From Pelagophyceae sp. CCMP2097 (lineage: Eukaryota; Sar; Pelagophyceae): a stretch of DNA of 64,000 nt. The notes beneath the pieces are model-generated. The model did no database searches. It had not been told where the DNA came from and was given only the letters and a program-made list of their open reading frames with translations. Below are positions 44,801 through 55,019 of the stretch, piece after piece. Location: contig MU657226.1 of assembly GCA_026770575.1 (NCBI GenBank), forward strand, positions 1 through 64,000, given 5' to 3'. A program made the translations under genes and the position numbers. Numbering within the stretch: position 1 is the stretch's first letter; every line of letters starts with the position of its first letter.

Positions 44801-47736
44801 CGGCGCGGCTCAAGTTCCGCCGGGCACTTGACGCGGCGGTTCGGATCGCAACGATCCAGCGGTGCCGGGCCTGCCGCGGCCTGCTCAAGAGCGCGATCGC
44901 AGACGCCGTCCGCATCCAAGCCGCCGCGCGCGGGTGGCGCGCCGAGCGGTCGTATGCGAATAGGCGCCGAGCGGCCGTCCGGCTCCAGGCTTTCACGCGG
45001 GGCCGAGTGCCTCAAAAAATCCTCCGGAAAAGCCGGGCCGCGGCCGTGGCCGTATCGTCGTTTGTGCGCATGCGGCAGGCCGCCGCCTTGAAGAGGAATT
45101 TTGTTGCCGCGGCCAAAGCAATGCAAAAGCGCCGCCGCGGCGCCGTCGTCCGGCGCGGCGTCGCCGCTCGCCGCGAAATGCGCGACGGCGCCGCGACGGA
45201 GATCCAGGCACGGTGCCGCATGGCCGCCGCGCGGTCCGCGCTCCGCGGGACGGTCTGCGCCGCGGTTGTGATGCAGGCCGCGTGGCGCGGGAAACCCCCG
45301 CGGCGTTCTTTGCACCGCGCCGTTGCGGCGTCGACGACGCTGGCGGCGATTGCGCGGCGCCGCTCGGCGACTCGCGTGCTGGCGCGGGCGCGGTCCGCCG
45401 CTGGCGTATTGCAAACGCTTTGGCGCGTGCGAAAGTGTCAGAGGGACTTTGGCAAGGCTCGGGAGGCTTCTGTCACGGTGCAGGCTTTGTTCAGGCGCCT
45501 CATCGCGTCAAGGCGCTACGGCCTTTTCTTGCGCGCGGCGGTCGCGACGCAGTCGGCCCGGCGTGGGCGCGCGTGCGTCAAAGAATTTTCGGCGGCGAAA
45601 CGAGCGGCGACCGTCATCCAATCGGTCCTGCGGCGCGGCCCGGCGCGGCGGCATTTGCGAAAATGCATCAAAGCCGCCGTCGCGGTCCAGTCGTGGCGCC
45701 GCGCCAAGGTCACGGCTCGGCGCTCCAAAACGGCCGTCGCGGTGGTTGTTCGAATCCAGAGCCACTCGCGTCGTTCGAGCCGACGCCGCCGCTTCGTTTC
45801 GCTCTGCAAAGCGGTTGTGGCGCTGCAGGCCTTGCAGCGTTGTAGGGCCCAAATCTTTAAATACGCAAAGGCCAAAAAGGCCTCTGTGAAGATTGAGGCT
45901 TGGGCGCGGTCACGGCTGGCCAGAAGCGCGCTCGGTGACTGGCGCTCCGCGGCGTCGCGCATCGCCGCGCTCGGCCGCGCCGTCGGCCCGCGCCGGTTGC
46001 GCCGCGACGCCGTTTGTGCAGCGGTGGCGGTGCAGACGCTCGCGCGCCGCGCGGCCGCGCGAGGCCGATTCCAACGAGATGTCAAAAGATTCATCAAGCT
46101 CGAGGCACTCTCGAGGCGCAACTTCGACCGCAAACGCTTCCGGCGCATGCTCCGCGGCTTGCAGAAACTGCAGGCTCTAGCGCGGCGGCGCAGCGGAAAG
46201 GGCGCGTTTGGCAAAGTGCAAAGAGCCTGCGTATACGTTGAGTCGCTTGCAAGAGCCGCGATCCAGATCAGGCGCTTCCGGCGCTGCGTCGACGCCGCCA
46301 AGACGCTGCAAAGGTGCGCGCGCAACGCCCGCTTCCGCGCCACGCGGCGGCGCGCGGCCACGGCCGTGCAGAGTGCCGCGCGACACCTTTTTTCGCGCCG
46401 AAGCGCCGCGGAGCGCCGGGCCGCCGCGGCCGAGGCCGCCGCGGTGGAAGCTGCTGCCTTGGCCGAGGCTACCGCCACCGCCACCGCCGCTGCCGCGACG
46501 GAGCTTGCCGCCGCCGAGGCCGAGCGCACCGCCGCCGCCGCCGCGCGGGTCGCTGCGGCGCTCCGGCTCCAGGCCTGGGCCCGCGCCGCCGCCGCGCGCC
46601 TCGCCGCCACGACGGCCCAGACGGCCTCGCGGCTGCGGCGGACGAAGAGTCGAAGGGCCGCCGCGCGGGCCGCGACGAAGCTCCAGGCGCTCGCGCGGGG
46701 CTCATCGGCCCGGACGCGGCGGCGACGCGACAAGGTATCCGCGCCGTTGCCTCTGAGCCTCGACGTTGGCGTGGCGGACGCGCCGCCGCCGTCGCCCGCG
46801 TGCGGCGGCGAGGTGCCCCGCGCCGACGGCCCTTTGCAGCGGTCGCCTCCGCCGGTCCCGGTCCCAGTTTCGCCGCCGCGGGATGCAAACGTGGGACCGG
46901 AGACGTCGATGGACGGCGCGCCGCAGCTGGACGCGAAGAAGACGGCCGCGGGTACCGCCAAGTCGGCCGCTTTACTGCTCCGCGAGCTCCAAGGCCTGCG
47001 GCGGTCCGTCTCGGCACTGGCACAGACCGTCGACGAGACAGAGGCGCGGCTCCGGGCGCCGCCGCGCGCCGCCGCCGGAAACGAGCCGCCGCTCGCGGCC
47101 AACCGGGCGCGGCGGCCCGGCGCGCCCGCAGCGGCGCGGCACCCGCGCGCGGCCTCGGCGGCGGCGGCGGCGGCGTGGAAGGAGGCCGAGGCGCTGCTGT
47201 CGCGCGGCGAAGCGGCGGCGGCCATCGCCGTCGTGTTGGCTGTCGACCATGACAAAACCCTCGTCCGGCTCCTCGCGCACGCGCCCGACGACGCGGATGA
47301 GGGCCTGCGGTGCCTGGCGGCGCCGGCGCTGAACGCGCTCCACGGCGCCGTGGCGCGGCTCCTGGCGACTTCGCTGGAAAAGTACGCCCGCTACGTCTTG
47401 CCGTGGCTCTTCCGAGCCGTGCGGTGCGGCGCGGTGAATCGCCTCGACGAGGCCACGCGGCGCTCCACGGCGCGCGCGCTCGCGCTGCTGGCAAAGACGC
47501 ACCAGTCGGCGGAGAACGCCGAAGTCGTGCAGACCCTTTTCCGACACTTTACCAACGCCCCTCCGAGCGGAGGCGGCGCCGCACCAGATACCAAGGCGGC
47601 TCGGCGCGACGCGGCGCGACCCGCCGCCGTGCCCGAGGGCGTCCCGCCGCCGCGGCCGCCGCTCCGACGACCGATCGCCGAAGCCGCCGCCGGCCCCGCC
47701 GGCCGCGCCCGACGGCCCTCTGCACTTGTGCTGTGA
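38824..47736 (+). CDS. Giant IQ-motif (calmodulin-binding) repeat protein
   Basis: Exon 1 (38824-39908) joins exon 2 (39987-47736) through a 78-nt intron (GTAATG...CTCTAG), giving about 2944 aa. The N-terminus has one IQ-like helix (AAARIQAAARCVAERDRLV), then a disordered region with three FTAEKA-type repeats. Exon 2 is an almost unbroken run of dozens of degenerate IQ-type helices (AAxxLQAxARxxxxR), predicted to bind calmodulin or light-chain-like proteins along a long helix. Between about 41.9 and 43.7 kb a higher-order unit marked by LARMxSPRLxLxR repeats seven or so times. The C-terminus is a separate helical domain (KEAEALLSRGEAAAAIAVVL; LPWLFRAVRCGAVNRLDEAT) reminiscent of SPIRAL2/TORTIFOLIA-type or katanin-p80-type ends. 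No motor or CH domain is seen, so it is not a myosin or a standard ASPM. A cytoskeletal or basal-body scaffold is inferred. Confidence 0.85.
42020..43700 (+). repeat. Higher-order repeat inside the IQ gene
   Basis: Segments encoding [AS]LARM[TAV]SP[RQ] followed by x-L/S-x-x-R recur near 42020, 42385, 42525, 42795, 43110, 43345 and 43620. Between them lie recurring VVKVQA[RK]LR and RIxSLVRxKSPRxxLAGA segments. Unit lengths vary from about 140 to 360 bp, consistent with serial unequal exchange. Confidence 0.75.
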
Positions 47737-48026
47737 CGCCCTTCGCAAGGGGAGCGTCTGTTGTTGTACGCGAGCCAAACTCGCCTGTTGTTGTCATCAC
47801 TAATCATATCGGCTTTTATGCGCCGCGGAAGAGCGCGTTTCAAGAGCACGCACGCACACACTCAAGCTGCCAGGTAGACCTTGCAATCCAAAAAGGGCCC
47901 ATGGAAGAGAAACGGTCTCGTCTCCCCCGAGTGGCCACCTGCGCCAGTCTACGGGGGCGCCTTCAAGGCGCTCTCTCGCTGCCATTATGGTTCTTGGAAG
48001 ACTCTGCTTCGGGCATGCACAATGTA
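47737..48026. repeat. 3' flank shared with 53.9-54.2 kb (direct duplication, copy 1)
   Basis: From about 47771 the DNA matches 53921 onward almost base for base, through the 3' flank and the last WD repeat of the broken WD40 gene, to about 48113 (partner end about 54265). No separate gene is seen. Confidence 0.8.
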
Positions 48027-48870
48027 TTAGGGTGCGACGTGCCAGAGCCGCGCCGTCTCGTCCTTGCTCGCGGTCACGACGCGCTTGCCATCGGGCGAGA
48101 ACGCGCAGCTCCAGACGGAGTCGGTGTGTCCCTCGAGCGTCAGCAGCAACGCGCCTGTCTCGGCGTTCCAGAGCCGCGCCGTCCCGTCCTTGCTCGCCGT
48201 CACGATGCGCTTGCCGTCGGGCGAGAACGCGCTGCTCCTGACGAAGCCGGTGTGCCCTTCGAGCGTCAGCAGCAGCGAGCCCGTCTCGGCGTCCCAGAGC
48301 CGTGCCGTCCTGTCCTTGCTCGCCGTAACAATGCGCTTGGCGTCGGGCGAGAACGCGCAGCTCTAGACGGAGTCGCTGTGTCCCTCGAGCGTCAGCAGCA
48401 GCGCGTCCGTCTCGGCGTTCCAGAGCCGCGCCGTCCCGTCCTTGCTCGCCGTCACGATGCGCTTGCCGTCGGGCGAGAACGCGCTGCTCCTGACGAAGCT
48501 GGTGTGCCCTTCGAGCGTCAGCAGCAGCGAGCCCGTCTCGGCGTCCCAGAGCCGCGCCGTCCCGTCCTTGCTCGTCGTCACGAGGCGCGTGCCGTCGGGC
48601 GAGAACGCGCAGCTCGTGACGTAGTTGGTGTGCCCGTCGAGGATTGCGGTGCCCTTCAAAATCCGGTTCGTCCAGATGAGTCGGCGCACGACCGGCGCCA
48701 CGTCCCACGCATTTCGAGCGACTCGCTTCGTCACGAAAAGTGCGTTCGGTGACGCCGCCAGGCGAAGGATGGGCGCGAGCAGGTCGCTCAGCTCAAACCT
48801 CGAGCGCCGGCGCGGCACCGACGGCTGGTCGCGACTCGCCGGCTCGCGAGGCCTTGGTGACGACGTCCAT
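48027..48870 (-). pseudogene. F-box-like/WD40 repeat gene with frameshift and nonsense codon (copy A)
   Basis: Starting at ATG 48870 (MDVVTKASRAG) the frame reaches APALEV and then hits TGA. Compared with the copies at 7.2 and 54.9 kb, two bases (GT) are missing from GAGGTGTTTGAG near 48796, and the module resumes in the next frame as FELSDLLAPILRL. Five WD-type repeats follow (SCAFSPDGTRLVTTSKDGTA, RLWDAETGSLLLTLEGH and similar). A TAG at 48363-48365 sits where sister repeats have TGG (DSVWSCAF). After it the frame stays open to WHVAP and the true stop at 48027. Both lesions are simple, so this is a young pseudogene or carries sequencing errors. Confidence 0.75.
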
Positions 48871-49275
48871 GGGACGCCCTGCCCCTCTCTCGGGAGGGGG
48901 CGAGCTCGGTGGCGAGCTGAGCTCGGACTCTGCTCGGCCGTCGCTCCTTTCTTCGGATCTAAATTGGGCGGACACAAGGCATCATAGAACCCTACCCTGG
49001 AATTCTCCAGAGCTCGGGGTTCCGAAGCCACGTTGGCTGCCGAGGATGGCACGCGAAGGACTTCGATCAAGACGACCGTCGCAGCGCGTCGCGGGAAGAG
49101 CCATGACTTCAAAGCTTCGACGTTTCGCCCAAGGGACTGTTCCGTGCTAGGCCCCTGGCTCATCCTCCGCCTCAGTCGCGAGCGGCGCCCTGCTCCAAGA
49201 GTGTGCCAAGATCGCCACCGTGGCGGATTGCTCGTGAGTGAATCAAACGAAGTAGGGTCCTCGAGGAAAGCGACG
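48871..49275. other. Intergenic, no gene seen
   Basis: About 400 bp between the WD40 relic's 5' end and the helicase stop. It includes the upstream flank of copy A and a segment around 49040-49080 similar to 33340-33375. No coding signal. Confidence 0.4.
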
Positions 49276-52200
49276 TCAAGCACGGCGGAGGTCCCTCGTC
49301 TGCGCGTAGCACCGCCGGCAGACGAATCGGGGCTGGGCTGCCGGGACGTCTCGGTGGGCGTCGAAGCGCGGGATGCCTGACACGCAGCACGTGTCGCGCT
49401 GCGCGAGCGGCTTGCCGTAGCCGCAGCCGCTGCACAGGAGCACGACGTCCTCGCCCGAGCTGTCGAACTCCGCGCGCCAGAGGCCGCCGCCGCCCTGCCA
49501 GGCCTCGCCGGCGGCGCGCGCGGCGCGCGCGGCGGGCTGTCTGTGCTTCTTGCTTTTCGGCGCGGCGGGCTGCTTCGGGGCCTTGCCGCCGATGGCCTGC
49601 TTCGGGGCCTTGCCGCCGATGGCCTGCTTCGGGGCCTTGCCACCGATGGCCAGCTGCTTCGGGGCCTTGCCGCCGATGGCCTGCTTCGGGGCCTTGCCGC
49701 CGACGGCCAGCTTCGGGGCCTTGCCGCCGATGGCCAGCTGCTTCGGGGCCTTGCCGATGGCCAGCTTCGCGAAGAGGTCGGCGGCGCCTTCCGCAGCGGC
49801 ATCTTTCGCGACGGCGCCGGTCGCGGCGGCATGGAGCCGGTCGAACCTCGCGTCGGCGCACATGGTCGGCGCGTGGCCGACGACGACGAGCCTGTACTTT
49901 GCTCGGCTGATCGCGACGCAGAAGCGGTTCGCGTCACCGACAAAGCCGACGGCGCCTCTGCGGTTCGACCGCACGCAGCTGAGCACGACGTAGTCGGCCT
50001 CGGCGCCCTGCGCCGCGTCGACGGTATAGACGCACTCGTGAGCGGCGAGGCCTTTCTCCTTTGCGAGCTTGCGGATGAGGGCGGCCTGCGGCTTGTGGAA
50101 GGCGAGGACGAGGATCGACGCCGCGGCCATGCGCGGGTCCGTTGCGAGGCGGCCGAGCTCCTCGACGACGAGAGCCGCCTCGATGCGGTTCTCGTAGCTC
50201 GTGCCGCAGCGCTTTTCGGCGTCGGCGTCGTCGTAGCCGAGCCAGGCGAGGCCGCGCGGCTCGCGCGCGCGGCGGTCCGCCGCCACTGCGTGCGGCGTCT
50301 CGAGCGCGCCGCCGTAGAACTCGCCCGAGACGGCGGCGCAGATGTCCGGGTGCATGCGATACTGCTGCGTCAGCATGGGTACGGCGGCGGCGCGGCCGAG
50401 GCGCTGGAAGAAGCCGTCGGGCGCCTCGCGGCCGCGCGAGAAGGGCCGCAGCTGCCGGTGGTCGCCGACGAGGACGAGGCGGCGGACACCCAGCGCCGCG
50501 ATGGACGGCATGCGCGCCTCGGGCACCGTGCCGGCCTCGTCGACGATGGCCGTCGCGAGGCGCGCCGCGAGCGGCACCAGCTCCATGAGGTGCAACGGTG
50601 GGAAAGCCAGCGACGGCACCGTCTGCGCTGTGCACAGGACGATGCGGACCGCCGCGATCAACGCGGCGCGGATCGCCGCCGAAGTGTCCGCGACCTGTCG
50701 CGTGCAGCGGTCGGCCTCGTCGGTTGCTGCGCGGCAATGGCCGGCGAGCGCCTGGCCGTCGGGCTCGGCCGCCCACAGCTGCCGGGCATCGCCGTCGTCG
50801 CTCAGGCCGTCGGGGAAGCGCCGCTCCACCGCGTCATCGACTTCGCGCTGGAGCTGTTTTGCGTCGCGGCACGCGGCGCCGGCCTCGAGCGCCTGCCGCG
50901 ATACGTCGGGCCACCGTTCGACCTGGGCGTCGAGGCGCAGCGCCGCGGAGACGGGCCCGAGGCGCTCCGGGTTGCCCACGACGAGGAGGGGCGCCACGTC
51001 CGCCGTCTGTGCGAGCTTCTCCGCGATGGCCTCGAGCGCCCGGTTCTGGACGCACGTGACGAGAACTGCCTCGCCGGCGAGGCCCGTCGCGTGGACCTGC
51101 GCCGGAAGCGGTGCCACGCGTCGTACGCGAACGGCCATGGGGCCCTCTCCCGGCGCGCATCAAGCCTCCGACGCCGCTCGCGGCTCCGGGCGCGCTGTCC
51201 CGGCTTCAAAGGCCCGGGTTTTCCGACCCCGACGCGGGTGGGGACGAGGTGGAAGATGGTTGTGCTCTTGCCGGTGCCTGGAGGGCCCTGGATGCCCTCG
51301 ACATCCCAGGCGAGGCCGGCGATGACGCGCCGTTGCCCCACGTTGCAGGGAGCTCCCGCGGCCGAGGGCAGCCGCGTCGCGGCGGCGACGCGCACGCGCA
51401 AGCGCGGGTCCGCGATGGAGCGCAGGATTTCGGCCGGCAGCACCCGCTGCGCGCGGCAGACCTGGAGGTCGCGCATGGCGTCACCGATGTATCCAAAGGA
51501 GAAGATGCGGTCGTCGCTCGAGATGCCCGAGTCGCCCGAGTCGCTCGAGTCGCTCGAGTCGCGCCAAGGATGGCGCCGCCCGGTGATGACGCGCAAGGCG
51601 CCGTCTTGCTGCGACCGGAGGATGGCGAGGCGGCCGCGGTGGACAACGAGGTTGCCCAAGAACTGCAGCAGCTCTGCCGGCGTCCACGCGCGCGCGTCGT
51701 CGTGGAGGAAAGCCTTCGTTAACACCGTGTATTGCTTCCGAGTCGCGGCGTTGGTCCGCAAGGCCGTCGAGACCTAGCGGCGCGGCTGCCAGACTGTGCG
51801 CCGGTCCAGCTACAATTTACCTTGACCTCTTGCAGGGCCCGCGCGCGCCAGCCCGGCGACGGGGTGCGCGGGTGTGCGTCTTCGAAAAAGGCCCAGAACT
51901 CGCCCAGGATGTTGCCCTCGACGGCGTCGAGGTAGGCGCCGACGGAGAGCGCGTCCGGCAACGACCGGGGCTCGGCGCGCGGCCTCGGGTGCAAAAACAC
52001 CGAATCGACCTTATCCTCCGAGTCGACCGGGCGCTCGTCGGCGGGGCGCCTGGCATACATCTCGTGGGGAGGGCGGTGCGGGGACCCCTCGATCTGCACC
52101 CGGCGACCCGAGGGGCCGAGCAGAGGCCCGGCGACCCTCGGGTCGTTAATTGGAAAGTGTCGGACGCTGCGGAGGGAGCATATCCGAGGTACGCAAAGTC

Positions 52201-52461
52201 ACGAGCCAGCCTGCTAGCGGCCTTTGGCGCCGCTGCCGCCCTGGGCGCCGCCGCCGCCGCCTCGGGCGCCGCCGCGGCCACAGAGCTGGGTGTCACGGCC
52301 CTGGCACCGCGGCCCTGGGCACCGCGGCCCCGGGCACCGCCTCTGCCGCGCACCTCGATAAGGCCGTTGCCGCACGAGTCGAGCGCCTTGGAGATGATGG
52401 CCGCCTTCTTCTCCTTCCCGCCGCGCCCTCGAGACCACCCTCGAACATGGAACGCGGGCAT
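49276..52461 (-). CDS. UPF1-like superfamily 1 helicase
   Basis: An SF1 helicase of the UPF1/SMUBP2/ZNFX1 type, acting on nucleic acids with ATP. Motif I (GIQGPPGTGKSTT) lies in exon 51234-51773. Exon 49276-51096 has Ia (VLVTCVQNRALEAIAEKLA), II (DEAG), III (LVGDHRQL), IV (LTQQYRMHPDI), V (VDAAQGAEADYVVLSCVRSN) and VI (ANRFCVAISRAKYRLVVVG). Introns 51097-51233 and 51774-51820 (47 nt, GTAAAT) keep frame. An upstream exon ending at 51821 includes MYARRPADERPVDSE and probably starts at about 52097. The first exon (ATG 52461, MPAFHVRGWSRGRGGKEKK) joins it by an uncertain splice, perhaps GAG/GTGCGC at about 52353. After the helicase core come eight or so KAPKQ(L)AIGG repeats and a Cys-rich end (CSGCG, CRRC) that may bind zinc. 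Confidence 0.85.
49562..49775 (-). repeat. In-frame 27/30-bp minisatellite in the helicase gene
   Basis: About eight copies of a unit encoding KAPKQAIGG or KAPKQLAIGG, near-identical at the DNA level. Unit length is 27 or 30 bp according to whether a Leu codon is present, so every copy-number change keeps the reading frame. Confidence 0.85.
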
Positions 52462-52624
52462 CCTCGCGAGAATCGGATGACGTGAGGCGTGAGGGTTGAT
52501 TATTTATATCGACGTGAGGCATGAGGGTGTTAGTCGGGTCAGGGGCCTTTCGAAAGGCCCGTCAAGCAATGTCAAGCTTGCGATTTGTTCCGAACGCGCG
52601 TGTGTTTACCGCCTTCCGAGGGAG

Positions 52625-53839
52625 ATGGAGGGCCCGCGCAGCTCCGCGCCGTCTCCCGGCCCGGACGACGGCCCCGACGACGCGCCCGCGCGTCCGGACG
52701 ACGCGCTTGAGGTGGCGGCGCTCCTCGGTCCGCCGGATGCGTCGACTGCGGCGATGGAGGTGCTCACGCGCGACGACCTCCAGGACCACCGGCGGCACCT
52801 CGTCGACGGCGGCTGGACAGAGGCGACCCTCGCAGGCGCCGTCGACGTGTTCATCGACGGCGCGCTGAACGTGGGGCGCCGAGGCACGGGCGGCGAGCGC
52901 GGCCTCGTCGAGGCGGCGTGCGCGCGCGCGGCCATCGAAGCGCCGAGCGCGGGGTCGCTCCCCAGCAACGCCCTCAAGGGCTTCCTGAACGCTGCCCTAG
53001 GCATGGACGTCACGCCGCTGCGCGTCCGGCCAAGCAACGCCCTCAAGGGCTTCCTGAACGCCGCCCTAGGCAGGGACGTCAAGCCGCCGACGAAGCGCAA
53101 GGCCTCGCCCGCGGCGGAGCTCTCCAACGATGCCAAGGAACTCTGGTGGCACTGCAAGGAGGGATACCTCGCGGCCGCGCAGGCGCTCGCGGCGACGGTC
53201 GACGTGCTGACGCTCCGCAAGAACGGCAAAAACGAGGGCCAGACGTGCCTGCACGCCGCGACCATGCCGCAGAACCGAGTCGACGGACCAAACGTCGACA
53301 ACGTTGAGGTTCTCCGGTGGCTGCTCGAGCTGGGCCTGTCCCTCGACGACGTCGACGCCAAGGGCAAGACGCCCGTCGAACTCGCGCTGGACCACGGGGA
53401 CGCCGACGTCGTGGGCTTCCTCCGGGAGCACTGCCGGGCGCACCGCATCACGCTGCCTGAGGCGACGCAGCGCAAGCTCGACGACGCAGCCGACGCGCCG
53501 CCGGACGCGTACTACACGCTGCCGGAGGCGTTTGAGGGCGCTGCAAAGCTCATCGACGCGATAACCGGCGAGCAGCATACGTGCGAGGGGCTCTGCGACA
53601 AGATGAAAATCGGCAAGATGAAGATCGGCCGCATCGTCAAGAAATACTTCAAGGAACATCAACCGCGCCGCCTCTTTAAGTACGGCCAGGGCCCGGGCGA
53701 GGCCTTCAAGAAGATTCTGTACACGATGCAGGACGAAGGTCTCATCCGCGGCGGAATCATGCAGTGGTATTTTGGCGGCGGCGGCAACCAGAACGTCGAC
53801 TCTTCGCGGCGACTCAAGGCAACGCGGTCGAGCGGGTGA
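52625..53839 (+). CDS. Ankyrin-repeat protein
   Basis: A single-exon frame from ATG 52625 (MEGPRSSAPSPGP) to 53839, 404 aa. The middle has ankyrin-type helices (NEGQTCLHAATMPQN, VLRWLLELGLSLDDVDAKGK, TPVELALDHGDADVV). Before these a 23-residue segment (PSNALKGFLNAALGxDV) is duplicated in tandem. The C-terminal third is basic and helical (CDKMKIGKMKIGRIVKKYFK), ending in a Gly-rich tail. In-frame codons extend upstream to 52496, but the first convincing ATG context is 52625. Partner proteins are unknown. It is divergent from the helicase. Confidence 0.75.
   Translation: MEGPRSSAPSPGPDDGPDDAPARPDDALEVAALLGPPDASTAAMEVLTRDDLQDHRRHLVDGGWTEATLAGAVDVFIDGALNVGRRGTGGERGLVEAACARAAIEAPSAGSLPSNALKGFLNAALGMDVTPLRVRPSNALKGFLNAALGRDVKPPTKRKASPAAELSNDAKELWWHCKEGYLAAAQALAATVDVLTLRKNGKNEGQTCLHAATMPQNRVDGPNVDNVEVLRWLLELGLSLDDVDAKGKTPVELALDHGDADVVGFLREHCRAHRITLPEATQRKLDDAADAPPDAYYTLPEAFEGAAKLIDAITGEQHTCEGLCDKMKIGKMKIGRIVKKYFKEHQPRRLFKYGQGPGEAFKKILYTMQDEGLIRGGIMQWYFGGGGNQNVDSSRRLKATRSSG
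52964..53079 (+). repeat. 69-bp in-frame tandem duplication
   Basis: Copies at about 52964-53010 and 53033-53079, period 69 bp (23 codons), with only a few base differences in the core. They lie inside the ankyrin gene. Confidence 0.85.
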
Positions 53840-54178
53840 CGCTCTTCCATCCTCCCTTTGCGCTCGACCTCGGGTCGATGACTCGGGAGCATGCGCAATG
53901 CATTAGGGTGCGACGTGCCAGAGCCAAGCTCGCCTGTTATTCTTGTCATCACTAATCATATCGGCTTTTATGCGCCGCGGAAGAGCGCGCTGCAAGAGCA
54001 CGCACGCACACACTCAAGCTGCCAGGTGGACCTTGCAATCCAAAAAGGGCCCATGGAAGAGAAACGGTCTCGTCTCCCCCGAGTGGCCACCTGCGCCAGT
54101 CTACGGGGGCGCCTTCAAGGCGCTCTCTCGCTGCCATTATGGTTCTTGGAAGACTCTGCTTCGGGCATGCACAATGTA
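53840..54178. repeat. Flank duplicated from 47.8-48.0 kb (direct duplication, copy 2)
   Basis: A short remnant of the WD40 gene's last codons appears at about 53889-53922 (GCATTAGGGTGCGACGTGCC). It runs into DNA nearly identical to 47771 onward, which continues into copy B up to about 54265. No gene of its own. Confidence 0.8.
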
Positions 54179-55019
54179 TTAGGGTGCGACGTGCCAGAGC
54201 CGCGCCGTCTCGTCCTTGCTCGCGGTCACGACGCGCTTGCCGTCGGGAGAGAACGCGCAGCTCCTGACGTAGCTCGTGTGCCCCTTGAGCGTCGTCAGCG
54301 GCGCGTCCGTCTCGGTGTCCCACAGCCGCGCCGTCTCGTCGTCGCTCGCCGTCACGATGCGCTCGCCGTTTGGCGAGAACGCGCAGCTGTGGATGCTGCT
54401 GGTGTGCCCATGGAATGTCAGAATGAGCTCGCCCGTCTCGGCGTCCCAGAGCCGCGGGCAGCCGAGGCTCGCCGTCACGATGCGCTTGCCATTGAGCGAG
54501 AACGCACAGCTCATGATGCCGCTGCGATCGACGAGCTTCTGCAGCAGCACGCCCGTCTCGGTGTCCCAGAGCCGCGCCGTATTGTCGTAGTTCGCCGTCA
54601 GGATGCGCTTGCCGTCGGGCGAGAACGCGCAGCTCCAGATGGGGCCGGTGTGTCTCCTGAGCATCGTCAGCAGCGCGCCTGTCTCAGCGTCCCAGACTCG
54701 CGCCGTTTTGTCGACGCTCACCGTCGCGATGCGCTTGCCGTCGGGCGAGAACGCGCAGCTCACGGCCTCGCCGGCCGGTGTGGCCCTTGAGGATTGCAGT
54801 GCCCATCAGGATCAGGTCCTGTCAGACGAGTCTGCGCACGACCGGCGCCACGGCGCGCGCATTCCGAGCGACTGCCTTGGACAAAAAGAGCGCGTCCGGT
54901 GACGCCGCCAGGCGAAGGATGAGCGCGATAACGTCGCTCAGCTCAAACACCTCGAGCGCCGGCGCGGCATCGAGCTCCATGGCCGCAAGGGCTCGCGCGG
55001 CCGTGCCGATGACGTCCAT
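54179..55019 (-). pseudogene. F-box-like/WD40 repeat gene with nonsense codon and frameshift (copy B)
   Basis: From ATG 55019 the N-terminal module is intact (APALEVFELSDVIALILRL; LFLSKAVARNARAVAPVVRR). Then TGA at 54822-54824 replaces the TGG of the sister copies (RLVW). Just downstream, a duplicated CGGC near 54770-54778 shifts the frame before the first WD repeat. Six WD-type repeats then stay open (MSCAFSPDGKRIATVSVDKT; RLWDTETGVLLQKL and others) to WHVAP and the stop at 54179. One repeat has lost its canonical GH...WD spacing (SLGCPRLWDAETGEL). Readthrough or assembly error is an alternative to true decay. Confidence 0.75.

Noticed and set aside
45516..47255. Minus-strand frame of about 579 codons inside the IQ gene
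   Set aside because: Antisense shadow; the sense strand has clear helix periodicity and IQ motifs throughout.
48363..49943. Single 526-codon fusion of an upstream region and WD repeats
   Set aside because: Upstream of 48870 the frame is the antisense shadow of the helicase gene; the real N-terminal module starts at 48870 in another frame.
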